From contig NZ_STGM01000006.1 of NCBI RefSeq assembly GCF_004854025.1, positions 155,333-219,332 on the forward strand: a stretch of 64,000 nt of DNA, written 5' to 3'. This document shows, piece by piece, positions 28,486 through 36,616 of this stretch. The notes below the pieces were generated by a model. That model saw only the letters and a program-made list of their open reading frames with translations. It made no database searches and was not told the DNA's origin. Every line of letters starts with the position of its first letter. Position 1 is the stretch's first letter. Position numbers and translations under genes: made by a program. Source of the stretch: Microbacterium hydrothermale (GTDB lineage Bacteria > Actinomycetota > Actinomycetes > Actinomycetales > Microbacteriaceae).

Positions 28486-29283
28486 ATGACCCTTGCCGCA
28501 GAACTGCTCGACATCGCCGCGCGCATCGCCCGCGAGGCCGGCGAACTCGCCCACCGCCGTCGGCAGGAGGGCGTGACGGTGGCCGCCACCAAATCGGCCG
28601 CGGCCGACATCGTCACCGCCGCCGACCGCGAGGTCGAGGCGTTCATCCGCGCCGAGCTCACCCGGGAGCGGCCCGACGACGGCTTCTTCGGTGAGGAGTC
28701 GGGCGCCGAGCAGGGCACGAGCGGCATCACGTGGGTCGTCGACCCCATCGACGGCACCGTGAACTACGCCTACGGCATCCCCGCGTGGGCGGTCAGCATC
28801 GCCGCCGTCGAGGGGACGGCCGACACCGCCGCGTGGACAGCGCTCGCGGGGGCGGTCTTCAACCCCGTGACGGGTGAGCTGTTCCGCGCGTCCCGCGGTG
28901 GGGGAGCGTGGCTCGGCGACCGCCGCCTGTCGGTGAGCGAGGTGGGCCCCGCCGGAGGGCTCGTGGCCACCGGCTTCGGGTACGACCCCGAGACGCACGG
29001 CCCCGCCCTGGCGCAGTTGGCGCGCGTGATGCCGATCGCGCGCGACGTGCGTCGTATCGGCGCCGCCTCGCTCGATCTGGCCTCGGTGGCCGCCGGTCGT
29101 GTCGACGCCTACTACGAGCGCGGGACGCAGCCCTGGGATCACGCGGCCGGATCCCTGCTCGTGCAGGAGGCCGGCGGAACGGTCGGCGGAGCCCCCGGAG
29201 GCCGCCCTGGCAACGGCATGGTGATCGCCGCGGGGCCCGCGTTTTTCGCGCGCCTCGAGCCCCTTCTCGACTACGACAGGTGA
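28486..29283 (+). CDS. inositol monophosphatase family protein
   Basis: 265 residues. The metal-dependent phosphatase motifs are complete: EESGAEQG (metal Glu, near 71), WVVDPIDGTVNYAYG (near 83-97, Asp pair) and QPWDHAAGSLLVQEAGG (near 217). It removes phosphate from inositol phosphates, or from related sugar or histidinol phosphates. The ATG at 28486 gives MTLAAELLD; a GTG nine bases earlier is in frame. It shares a divergent intergenic region of 61 bases with the oxidoreductase. Confidence 0.87.
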   Translation: MTLAAELLDIAARIAREAGELAHRRRQEGVTVAATKSAAADIVTAADREVEAFIRAELTRERPDDGFFGEESGAEQGTSGITWVVDPIDGTVNYAYGIPAWAVSIAAVEGTADTAAWTALAGAVFNPVTGELFRASRGGGAWLGDRRLSVSEVGPAGGLVATGFGYDPETHGPALAQLARVMPIARDVRRIGAASLDLASVAAGRVDAYYERGTQPWDHAAGSLLVQEAGGTVGGAPGGRPGNGMVIAAGPAFFARLEPLLDYDR

Positions 29284-29370
29284 AAACGAGGGGCGTTCAT
29301 GGCATTCCCAGACCTGCCGAGGTAGGGTGTTTACCAGTTCGTTATTTTTCCGTGACCCGAATCCGCGGAA

Positions 29371-30957
29371 ATGGCCAAGCCCCCAAAGCCCGAAGCCGTC
29401 GCGCCTGCGACACGACACGAGAGCCCCCGCGCGTTGCCGTCAGAAGCCCCCGAGACTGAGCCCGCCCCCACCCGGCGGTCTCGTCGCCCCCTCACCACGC
29501 CTGCCGTTGAGCCCGCCCCGCGATTGACCCGCGCCGAGATGCGCCGTCTCGCGGCGAGCGAGAGCCCGGTCGCCGTCGCCGAGGAGTCCGCTCCGAAGCC
29601 AGCCGATCCGGCCCCCGTCGACGCCGAGTCCGCCTCTCAGCCCGAGCTGATCGAGAACGTCGCCGTCGCGGTCATGGAGACCGTCATCGCCGCGACCATC
29701 GAGCCGACGCTGCCTCCCCGCGAGGCTGCTCCCGAGGCGCCGGTCGACGATGCGGCCGACGCCCTCGAGGTCACCGTCGTCGAGGAGCCTCGCTCCGACG
29801 AGGTCGCCGTCATCCTGCAGAGCGCCGACAGCGATGTCGCGACCACGCCCGTCTCGCTGCCGACGTCGCCGATCACCCTCCCGGTCTCGCGCCGGTCGCG
29901 CCGTCGCCCCGCGGCATCCGTCATCCTCGACTCGGCCGTCGACGAGTCCGCCGCCGCCGAGGGCATCGCGGCAGAGCCCGTCGCCGTCGCTCCGGTCGAC
30001 GAGGCCCCGGATGCCACGATCCCGGCGCCCGCGGCATCCGTCGCTCCGGCCGACGCCGATGCCGACGCCGACGAGTTCGTCGCCGCCGCGCGTCTGTTCT
30101 CCTTCACCGGCGAGACCGCCGTGCAGGCCGCGACTCCGGTCGTCGCGCCGCGCGAGCCCGTCGCCGAGGGCCTTCCCGCCGCAGCCGGAGCAGCCCCCCG
30201 CACCCGCCGCAACGTCCGTCGCATCGCGGCCACGTCGTTCTCGGTCGGTGTGATGGGCGTCGTCGGCCTCCTCACCGTCGGCATGACCATGCCGGTGAGC
30301 GCCCTTGCTTCGGCCAGCGGCACCGACAGCGTCACGGCTCCCGCCGAGGCCGCCACGACCCGCCTCGCGGTCGGTGGCAGCGACGTCGCCGCGGGCGACG
30401 GCGAGATCCAGGCCTACGTGGCCCCCGCGCAGGCGCAGTCCGGCGTCGTCGACCGCGCCGACGACGGCTACAGTGCCACGACCTACGCGAAGATGGCCCT
30501 CGACTCGGGCATCACGCGTCCGTCCGACTTCTACACCAACAACCCGAACTCGCCGATCCAGTGGCCGTTCGCCGTGGGTGTGTCGATCTCGTACGGCTTC
30601 GGCATGCGCGACGGCGGTTTCCACGAGGGCGCCGACTTCGTTCCCGGCGAGGGGTCGCCCGTCCAGGCGATCGCCGACGGCACGGTGCGCATCGCGACCG
30701 AGCAGGGCGGCGCCTTCGGCGTGACCGTGCTCATCGACCACGAGATCGACGGACAGCTCGTCTCGAGCCGCTACGGCCACATGCAGTACGGCTCCCTGCC
30801 GGTCACGCAGGGCGAGCACGTGAAGGTGGGCCAGTTCCTCGGCCGCACCGGAAACACGGGTCGCTCGTTCGGTGCGCACACGCACGTCGAGATCCTCCAG
30901 AACGGCACGACGCCGATCGATCCGATCGCATGGCTGCGCCAGCACGCCGGAGGTTGA
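29371..30957 (+). CDS. M23-family metallopeptidase with a long N-terminal extension
   Basis: 528 residues. The first 275 residues are Ala/Pro/Glu/Val-rich and low in complexity, then a basic stretch (RTRRNVRRIA) leads into a transmembrane segment (about 289-310), so the N-terminus is cytoplasmic and the enzyme external. The C-terminal LytM domain shows zinc ligands in FHEGADF (near 417) and the HTHVE motif (near 508), with PFAVGVSISYGFG ahead. It is expected to cut peptide cross-links of peptidoglycan. A TTACC-N5-GTTAT repeat lies upstream (see findings). Confidence 0.87.
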   Translation: MAKPPKPEAVAPATRHESPRALPSEAPETEPAPTRRSRRPLTTPAVEPAPRLTRAEMRRLAASESPVAVAEESAPKPADPAPVDAESASQPELIENVAVAVMETVIAATIEPTLPPREAAPEAPVDDAADALEVTVVEEPRSDEVAVILQSADSDVATTPVSLPTSPITLPVSRRSRRRPAASVILDSAVDESAAAEGIAAEPVAVAPVDEAPDATIPAPAASVAPADADADADEFVAAARLFSFTGETAVQAATPVVAPREPVAEGLPAAAGAAPRTRRNVRRIAATSFSVGVMGVVGLLTVGMTMPVSALASASGTDSVTAPAEAATTRLAVGGSDVAAGDGEIQAYVAPAQAQSGVVDRADDGYSATTYAKMALDSGITRPSDFYTNNPNSPIQWPFAVGVSISYGFGMRDGGFHEGADFVPGEGSPVQAIADGTVRIATEQGGAFGVTVLIDHEIDGQLVSSRYGHMQYGSLPVTQGEHVKVGQFLGRTGNTGRSFGAHTHVEILQNGTTPIDPIAWLRQHAGG

Positions 30958-31024
30958 GCCTCGATTCGTAAGAGAGTGTCTCGGTCTGATATTCTCTTCT
31001 AGTTGCCCGGAGCGATCCGGGTAC

Positions 31025-31096
31025 GCCCCGATAGCTCAGTGGCAGAGCACTTCCATGGTAAGGAAGGGGTCGTCAGTTCAATCCTGACTCGGGGCT
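31025..31096 (+). tRNA. tRNA-Thr (GGT)
   Basis: 72 nt. Acceptor GCCCCGA pairs with TCGGGGC; the anticodon stem CTTCC/GGAAG holds ATGGTAA, anticodon GGT. D-arm GCTC/GAGC and T-arm CGTCAGTTCAATCCTGAC are regular. CCA is not encoded. Confidence 0.92.
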
Positions 31097-31123
31097 CAAG
31101 CATCCGGTTTCCGGATGCCACGC

Positions 31124-31197
31124 GGCGGGGTAGCTCAGTTGGTGAGAGCGCACGACTCATAATCGTGAGGTCGCGGGTTCAAGCCCCGCTCCCGCTA
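31124..31197 (+). tRNA. tRNA-Met (CAT), elongator
   Basis: 74 nt. The acceptor GGCGGGG pairs with TCCCGCT through two G-U pairs; the anticodon stem CACGA/TCGTG holds CTCATAA, anticodon CAT. The first acceptor pair is formed (G-U), unlike initiator tRNA. A small hairpin (GCATCCGG/CCGGATGC, 31100-31118) separates it from tRNA-Thr. Confidence 0.92.
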
Positions 31198-31212
31198 CAG
31201 GTTCCGCAGATC

Positions 31213-31234
31213 AGCCCCGGTTTTCACCGGGGCT
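31213..31234 (+). terminator. terminator of the tRNA-Thr/Met unit
   Basis: AGCCCCGGT and ACCGGGGCT form a perfect 9-bp stem with a TTTC loop, 16 bases after tRNA-Met, followed by TCTGTCGTT. Confidence 0.85.
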
Positions 31235-31424
31235 TCTGTCGTTCCCGGGCGCGAATCCTCCGTGACCGAGGCAGCGCCTTCATCGAGGCGCCGACCGAGC
31301 CGGTGGCCTCCCCGCCACGAGCCCGCGCGGGATTATGCTCGCCCCATGCTGATCGCCGCCGAGCACGGTCGCGGGTCTCGTCCCGCGCCGATCTTCGGTG
31401 ATCACTCCTACCGTTCCGAGCTCT

Positions 31425-31468
31425 ATCAGTGAGCCGGGTGCCGTCCCTCGTCACCTTCTCTCACTGAT
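31425..31468 (+). promoter_or_regulatory. inverted repeat in the leader of the adenosylhomocysteinase-like gene
   Basis: ATCAGTGAG (31425-31433) pairs perfectly with CTCACTGAT (31460-31468) just before the start codon at 31479. It could be an operator or a leader stem that governs ribosome access. It does not match an S-adenosylhomocysteine riboswitch as far as I can judge. Confidence 0.45.
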
Positions 31469-31478
31469 CGGAACACCC

Positions 31479-32612
31479 ATGACCATCCGCACCTACCCGA
31501 CCCCTCCCGCGCCCGGAATCGACTGGGCCGCCGCGCACATGCCCCTCACCCGCGAGGCCGTCCGAGAGCTCGGCTCCGTCTTCCGCGGGCTGCGCATCGC
31601 GATGTGCCTCCACATCGAACCGAAGACGGCTGTCCTCGTGCGCCTGCTCGCCGAGGCGGGAGCCGAGGTCTCGCTGACCGGTTCGCCCGGCACGACCCGC
31701 GAGGACGCGGCCGCCGATCTGCGCGAGCGGGGCGTCGCCGTCCACGCCGCGCGCGACGACGCTGCGCCCCGCGTCGCCGCGGTGCTCGCGAGCGACCCCC
31801 ATCTCATCCTCGACAACGGGGGAGACTTGTTCCGAGGCGTCCTCGACGGTCATCCCGCCCCGCACCTGCGCGGCGGCACCGAGGAGACGACGACGGGTGG
31901 CATCGTCCTGCGTCGACGCGCGGCCGACGTGCGGCATCCGATCGTCGTCATCAACGACAGTCCGCTCAAACTGCTCGTCGAGAACCGCTTCGGGGTCGGG
32001 CAGTCGGTGGTCCAGGCGTTCATGAACGCGACGAACCTCATGATCCCCGGCTCCCGCGCCACGGTGGTCGGCTTCGGCCCCTGCGGGCGGGGGACCGCGC
32101 ATACCCTGCGCCAGCTCGGAGCGGTGGTCACCGTGGCCGACATCGACCCTTACCGCGCTCTCGAGGCCTCGCTCGAGGGGTTCATCGTCGCGGATCTCGA
32201 CGAGGCGCTGGAGCGCGCGCGTCTGGTGTTCCTGGCGACCGGGGCGCCGAAGGTGCTCGGCGCCGCGCAGATCGACCGGCTCGCGGACGGCGCGATCATC
32301 GCCGGCGTCGGCCACCACCCGTGGGAGATGGACCTCGAGGCCCTGGGGCAGCCCACCGCCGCCGAGGGGTTCCACGCCTCGTACGATCTCGCGGGCGGCC
32401 GCACGGTGCACGTGATCGCCGACACGAACATGGTCAACCTGGTCGCCGGGTTGGGCAATCCGATCGAGGCGATGGACCTCGGCCTGACGCTGCAGGCGCG
32501 TTCGCTGGCCGCCGTCGCGCGCGGCGAGGTCGAGCGCGGGGTGCATCCTGTTCCGGATGCGGTGGACCGCAGCGTCGCGGCGGCCTTCCTGCGTCGGCGG
32601 ACGGCGGGCTGA
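31479..32612 (+). CDS. short adenosylhomocysteinase-like protein
   Basis: 377 residues, well short of bacterial S-adenosylhomocysteine hydrolases (about 430-495). The NAD-binding loop VVGFGPCGRGTAHTLRQLG and the following DIDPYRALEASLEG match the family, as do LDNGGD and GTEETTTGG. In the catalytic segment INDSPLKLLVENRFG the Lys is kept, but the Asp of the usual KFDN is Glu. The C-terminal extension that completes the partner's cofactor site (ending KxDxYRY) is missing. It may act on another thioether nucleoside or be a paralogue with a changed substrate. No methionine-cycle gene is adjacent. Confidence 0.72.
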   Translation: MTIRTYPTPPAPGIDWAAAHMPLTREAVRELGSVFRGLRIAMCLHIEPKTAVLVRLLAEAGAEVSLTGSPGTTREDAAADLRERGVAVHAARDDAAPRVAAVLASDPHLILDNGGDLFRGVLDGHPAPHLRGGTEETTTGGIVLRRRAADVRHPIVVINDSPLKLLVENRFGVGQSVVQAFMNATNLMIPGSRATVVGFGPCGRGTAHTLRQLGAVVTVADIDPYRALEASLEGFIVADLDEALERARLVFLATGAPKVLGAAQIDRLADGAIIAGVGHHPWEMDLEALGQPTAAEGFHASYDLAGGRTVHVIADTNMVNLVAGLGNPIEAMDLGLTLQARSLAAVARGEVERGVHPVPDAVDRSVAAAFLRRRTAG

Positions 32613-32702
32613 GGCGAGCTTCTCCTGGCGGCGTCTTCAATGCGCGGTGCTGACCGGTCGATTGGTCACAGGCGCACCGAGGTGCGACGCGCAACGTGAC
32701 AT

Positions 32703-32729
32703 GCGCCGAATCGTCAGCTGATTCGGCGC
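32703..32729. terminator. hairpin between convergent genes
   Basis: GCGCCGAATC and GATTCGGCGC form a perfect 10-bp stem with loop GTCAGCT, between the stops at 32612 and 32789. Probably a bidirectional terminator and the left boundary of the catabolic island. Confidence 0.75.
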
Positions 32730-32788
32730 GGGGGATTCCGCCAAGCGATCCGGTCGACGCGCCTCTCGCGAAATGTCCAGCGCCCATT

Positions 32789-33790
32789 TCATACCCGATC
32801 GAACAACGCGCGATGACGCCGTGTCATTTCGAGTGCGGGGTGTGTGTCGGAATCCAGCCAGTCATGTCCGCCCCATTCGCTACAGACGAAGCCGCGATAG
32901 CCGTGGCGTCGGAGGGCGTCCTTGACGACGCGCGTCTCATCGGCGGTCCGCCCGCGTTCATCGAGATCCCAATACTTCAGATGGACCGACATGACGTCGT
33001 CGAAAAAGTCGTCCCAGTCAACGATGTCCGCGCATCCGAATCGACGGAAAGGCATCTCGAGGCGGCGGATGGCGGCCGGGGGGAGGCTCATCCCCGCGAT
33101 CGCGTCTTGCGTCCGACGCCATCCGTCACTTGCGTGGCTCTGCCAGAGATCCTCGACCTCGATGAGCAGTGCGTCGGGCACGCCGTCGGCGAGGAGAGCC
33201 TCACGCCACGTCGGGGGTACAGCGGACATGATGAGGCTGGTGTCGAACACGAACCCGATGCGGTCCGTGTCGAGCTTGTCCCGCTGTCGGCGGATCTCGT
33301 CGATGGCGGGGGAGTCGGGTCTCGCGCCGGCTTGAACCTCGAAGAGAAGTCGCACGCCCCATCTCTCGAGGTCGGGGAGAAGCTGCTCGCGGAGGCCTGC
33401 GTGGACGCTTCCGAGGCTGATCCGGATGCCGAAGAACCCCATGACGGATGCAGCATGGGCTTGCCGGGAAAGCATCTCCAGATCGTCATCCATGGAGCGC
33501 GGGCCCCGCGCGTCGATGCGCCGATCGAGGTAGGCGCCCATCATCGTCGGCGTCAGGCCGGAAGCGTCGATGCTGCGCCGAAACGCGTCGATCTCTGTGC
33601 GCGCGAAAGCGGGAAATGAGGCGAAGTGCTGTGCTGCGTCTACCTCAACGGCGTCAGCAACTGCGGCGCTCGCCACCCCGCGGAGAAGCTCGTCGGCGGT
33701 TCGCTCGCGCTCGTGCAGCTCGTTGGTGAAAGAAAACATCGTCACTGCCCACGTCATGTCGGGTGCGGTGGGGGGATCGGAAAGGCGCAT
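32789..33790 (-). CDS. C-deglycosidase alpha-subunit-like TIM barrel (diverged type)
   Basis: 333 residues (322 if the ATG at 33757 is used, giving MTWAVTMFSFTNELHE). The xylose-isomerase-like barrel shows the four metal ligands of the family: Glu in LLFEVQAG, Asp in GFVFDTSL, His in SVHLKYWD and Glu in VCSEWGGHDW. It resembles the protein at 61846, and each lies next to a small DUF6379-type gene; here the partner is the divergent gene at 33849. I infer an alpha/beta enzyme acting on a 3-keto C-glycoside or its product. TATGCT 6 bases before the ATG at 33790 suggests a leaderless message. Confidence 0.7.
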   Translation of the reverse strand: MRLSDPPTAPDMTWAVTMFSFTNELHERERTADELLRGVASAAVADAVEVDAAQHFASFPAFARTEIDAFRRSIDASGLTPTMMGAYLDRRIDARGPRSMDDDLEMLSRQAHAASVMGFFGIRISLGSVHAGLREQLLPDLERWGVRLLFEVQAGARPDSPAIDEIRRQRDKLDTDRIGFVFDTSLIMSAVPPTWREALLADGVPDALLIEVEDLWQSHASDGWRRTQDAIAGMSLPPAAIRRLEMPFRRFGCADIVDWDDFFDDVMSVHLKYWDLDERGRTADETRVVKDALRRHGYRGFVCSEWGGHDWLDSDTHPALEMTRRHRALFDRV

Positions 33791-33813
33791 GCTGGCAGCA
33801 TAGGCACGTGCTA

Positions 33814-33842
33814 TTGACTTGGGTAGGTAATACTTCTACTGT
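33814..33842 (+). promoter_or_regulatory. divergent promoter with island operator (site 1)
   Basis: TTGACT (33814-33819) and TACTGT (33837-33842) are spaced by 17 bases and point to transcription starting at or beside the GTG at 33849. The spacer contains, on the minus strand, TTACCTACCCAAGTCA (33815-33830), related to sites at 40963, 51341 and 53491. A regulator bound here would sit inside this promoter and near the -35 region of the opposing gene. Confidence 0.65.
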
Positions 33843-33848
33843 GACATC

Positions 33849-34298
33849 GTGACGATGGCGACGAAGCTGCTGCATAGGGACGCGGTGTCGATGGATGACA
33901 CCTCCGTCCGGGTCACACTCGGCCTGCCCTGGTATCGATCGATCCCATGGGCGGGTGTCGCGTCTCTGGCGGTCGAGGTCGACGGGCGTGACCTGGGTCC
34001 CGTGAGCCGGATTGATGGACGCGACGCGTCGCGCTTGAGTCAGAGGGGCGATTACTGGTCGATCCAAAGGTGGGCGGAGCTGCAGTTCGCGCTCGCTCCC
34101 TGGCTGCGTGTGGGAGTCCCTGCCGTCGTTCGCGCGCGGATCGGTTTGCGCATTCCCGGACCGCTTCAGGCGGACGGCAGCCCCCTCCCTGTCGATTTTG
34201 AAGCCGAGAGGCTCGTCGTTGTCCTCTCCTCCGTCGATTCCCTCGAGCAGGGCCGCTCATCTCCCCCGCGACGTAATACCCACAGCACAACCCGATGA
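33849..34298 (+). CDS. DUF6379-like C-deglycosidase beta-type subunit
   Basis: 149 residues from a GTG that may be the first base of the message. The segment VRVTLGLPWYRSIPWAGV, then VASLAVEVDGRDL and a C-terminal RARIGLRIPGP, match the small beta-sandwich proteins that form the second subunit of C-glycoside deglycosidases. It is closest in this window to the protein at 61448 (SIRQPWYRSLPLSSVVDLEV). The last 35 residues have no counterpart there. Its presumed alpha partner is the divergent gene at 33790. The ABC importer begins 10 bases after its stop. Confidence 0.7.
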   Translation: MTMATKLLHRDAVSMDDTSVRVTLGLPWYRSIPWAGVASLAVEVDGRDLGPVSRIDGRDASRLSQRGDYWSIQRWAELQFALAPWLRVGVPAVVRARIGLRIPGPLQADGSPLPVDFEAERLVVVLSSVDSLEQGRSSPPRRNTHSTTR

Positions 34299-34308
34299 AA
34301 GGTCAAAG

Positions 34309-35610
34309 ATGCCCAAGAATCACCCCGTATCTCGGCGCTCTGTCGTCGTGCCACTGGCGCTGCTCGGTGCCTCCGTCCTCTCCCTCGCGTCCTGCTCGTC
34401 GAACGGCGGGGGCGAGGCGGATCCGAACGCTCCGGTCACTCTGCGCCTGTCAGTCGAAGCTGGTGCCGTACGGGCGCCGATCGCCGTGATGGCGGACAAG
34501 TATTCCGAAGAGAACCCCAACGTCACCTTCGATGTGGAGGAGGTGCCCAATGAGCAGTATGGAGAGGTGCTGCGCACGCAGCTGCAGGGCGGCAACGCCT
34601 CGGACGTCTTCTATGTCACCGGCGGTAACGGCAATCCGCACTCGGCGCTTCCCCTGGCGGAGGCGGGCTATCTTGAGCCGCTGACCGACACCAGCGCCGC
34701 GGAACTCTACAACGATCAAACGCGTTACCTCAGCGAGTGGAACGACCAGCTCTGGACGCAGCCTGTTGACTTCGTGCCCATCACCAATAATTACAACGTT
34801 ACGGCGGCGGAAGAACTGGGCATCAAGCTCCCCTTCCGAACGGTGGCGGAGGTGAAAGCGGCCTGCAAGACGGCGCAGGCTGGCGGTAAGACGCTGCTGC
34901 GACTCGCCGGGTCGACGGTTCCGAACAACGGTTTGACAACTCTGCAGTTCGCCGCCACACGTGTCTACGCAGACGAGCCGGATTGGAACGCCAAGCGCAC
35001 GAATGGAGAGGTGACCTTCGCTGACACCGCGGGGTGGAAGGAGTCGCTCCAACTGATCCTCGACCTCCGAGACGCCGGGTGCTTCCAGAACGGTGTCGAG
35101 GCGGGTGTCGTCGCCGACAACGTGCCGAATGTGGCGGCCGGCAACGCGATCGGTGCATTCGCGCCGGGCGGCGCCGTGGGCGACATGCGACGGATCAATC
35201 CGGACGCTTCCTTCATCTCGACGGCGTTCCCCGGGGATGCCGGCGAGGAATACATGTTCGCTTCCCCGAGCAACATGCTGGGCATCAACGCGAAATCGGG
35301 GGCGAACGAGAAAGCTGCCGCCAAGGCGTTCCTCGCCTGGCTCGCGGAACCGGAAAACGCCGATGCGCTGGCCGAGACGAGCGGAAACCTCAGCATTCGC
35401 GCCGGCGCCGGGTCTGCGTTGCCCGAGCAGTACTCGTCCATCGCGACCTACTTCGAGCAGAACAACTACCAGCCGCTCGCCAACCTGGGCTGGCCGTCGC
35501 CCGAGGTGTACAACACGCTCGGCACGGGTGTTCAGGGTCTGCTGACCGGGCAGACGACGATTGATGACGTCCTTGCGTCTATGGACGCCGCCTGGGATGC
35601 CGCGAGCTGA
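34309..35610 (+). CDS. ABC sugar transporter substrate-binding lipoprotein
   Basis: 433 residues. The signal peptide ends in the lipobox LASC. TLRLSVEAGAVRAPIAVMAD and ENPNVTFDVEEVPNEQY open a family 1 extracellular solute-binding protein, and GDAGEEYMFASPSNMLGI plus AFLAWLAEPENADAL are typical of the C-terminal lobe. With the two permeases it makes a CUT1-type importer. Given the neighbouring deglycosidase genes the likely cargo is a glycoside or an oligosaccharide. GAAAGG precedes the ATG. Confidence 0.87.
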   Translation: MPKNHPVSRRSVVVPLALLGASVLSLASCSSNGGGEADPNAPVTLRLSVEAGAVRAPIAVMADKYSEENPNVTFDVEEVPNEQYGEVLRTQLQGGNASDVFYVTGGNGNPHSALPLAEAGYLEPLTDTSAAELYNDQTRYLSEWNDQLWTQPVDFVPITNNYNVTAAEELGIKLPFRTVAEVKAACKTAQAGGKTLLRLAGSTVPNNGLTTLQFAATRVYADEPDWNAKRTNGEVTFADTAGWKESLQLILDLRDAGCFQNGVEAGVVADNVPNVAAGNAIGAFAPGGAVGDMRRINPDASFISTAFPGDAGEEYMFASPSNMLGINAKSGANEKAAAKAFLAWLAEPENADALAETSGNLSIRAGAGSALPEQYSSIATYFEQNNYQPLANLGWPSPEVYNTLGTGVQGLLTGQTTIDDVLASMDAAWDAAS

Positions 35611-35677
35611 CGTGAGACGGAGGGTGCCGGCGTCGATCGTCGATCTCGTCGGCACCCCCAAACCGGAAGAGAAGGTC

Positions 35678-36616
35678 ATGGTCACTGTTGCCCCTGTGCC
35701 AACGCCCGTTCCCACCGAGGTGGACGAACCACCTCGGCCGCGACGCGTGCGCCGCGCGCTCTTCGCGTCGTGGTGGTGGGCGATACCCGCCCTGGTCGTT
35801 GCGTTCGTCGTCCACTACCTTGCCGTCGCCGTCGGTGGGCTCTACGCCTTCACCGACTGGAGGGGGATCGGCGCCTGGAACTGGGTCGGCCTGGAGAACT
35901 TCATCCAGATTTTCTCCGGAGAACTCGGGCAGAGGTCGGTGTGGAACACGCTTCTGCTGGCCTTCGGGTTCGTCGTCGGGACGAACATATTCGGACTGCT
36001 GCTTGCGCTCGGACTCAATCGCGGTGTGAAGCTCCGGTATGTGTTGCGGGTCGTCATCTTCATGCCGACGGTGCTGAGTCCTCTCGCCGTCAGCTACATA
36101 TGGCGCTTCATCTATCAGCCCGACGGGGCGCTGAACGGCTTCCTTGGAAATCTAGGCTTGGAATCCCTCCAGCGCACGTGGCTGGCGGATCCCCAGGCGG
36201 CCGTGTGGACCATCCTCGTCGTAATGGTCTGGCAGAGCACCGGAATGGTCATGGTCATCTATCTGGCAGGTCTGGCGGGCGTCCCCCAGGAGATCGAGGA
36301 AGCGTCACTCATCGACGGGGCGAGTGTGTGGCAGCGCTTCCGGTACGTCACCCTCCCCAGCATCCGTCCGTCGGTCGTGATCGCGTCGACGCTCATGGTC
36401 ATCCAGGGGCTGCGCGTTTTCGATCAGGTGATGGCGCTCACAGGCGGAGGACCTTTCAACGCGACGGAGACGCTCGCCACTCAGGTCTACAAGCAGACCT
36501 TCGCTTATGGGCAGTTCGGCTATGGAGCCGCCCTGTCCCTTGTCCTGACCGTTCTGATTCTGGTGATCTCGCTCGTACAGCTCGCGCTCGTCCGAGGCCG
36601 GGGAGAGGCTCGCTGA
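35678..36616 (+). CDS. ABC sugar transporter permease 1 (MalF type)
   Basis: 312 residues with six predicted membrane helices after a Pro-rich cytoplasmic N-terminus. The coupling motif is EIEEASLIDGASVWQRF (near residue 206), which docks into the ATPase. GGAAGAGAAGG precedes the ATG at 35678. It ends in a TGATG overlap with the second permease. Confidence 0.88.
   Translation: MVTVAPVPTPVPTEVDEPPRPRRVRRALFASWWWAIPALVVAFVVHYLAVAVGGLYAFTDWRGIGAWNWVGLENFIQIFSGELGQRSVWNTLLLAFGFVVGTNIFGLLLALGLNRGVKLRYVLRVVIFMPTVLSPLAVSYIWRFIYQPDGALNGFLGNLGLESLQRTWLADPQAAVWTILVVMVWQSTGMVMVIYLAGLAGVPQEIEEASLIDGASVWQRFRYVTLPSIRPSVVIASTLMVIQGLRVFDQVMALTGGGPFNATETLATQVYKQTFAYGQFGYGAALSLVLTVLILVISLVQLALVRGRGEAR

Noticed and set aside
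29283..29371. A cyclic-di-AMP (ydaO-type) riboswitch before the M23 peptidase
   Set aside because: The gap is only 87 bases, too short for that riboswitch, and its conserved loops are absent.
26776..29418. An 880-residue minus-strand frame over the oxidoreductase and monophosphatase genes
   Set aside because: Out-of-frame reading of both; composition is that of a shadow, and both real genes carry intact motifs.
31341..31478. An S-adenosylhomocysteine riboswitch before the adenosylhomocysteinase-like gene
   Set aside because: Only one clear stem was found and the conserved core could not be matched by eye; a covariance-model search would settle it.
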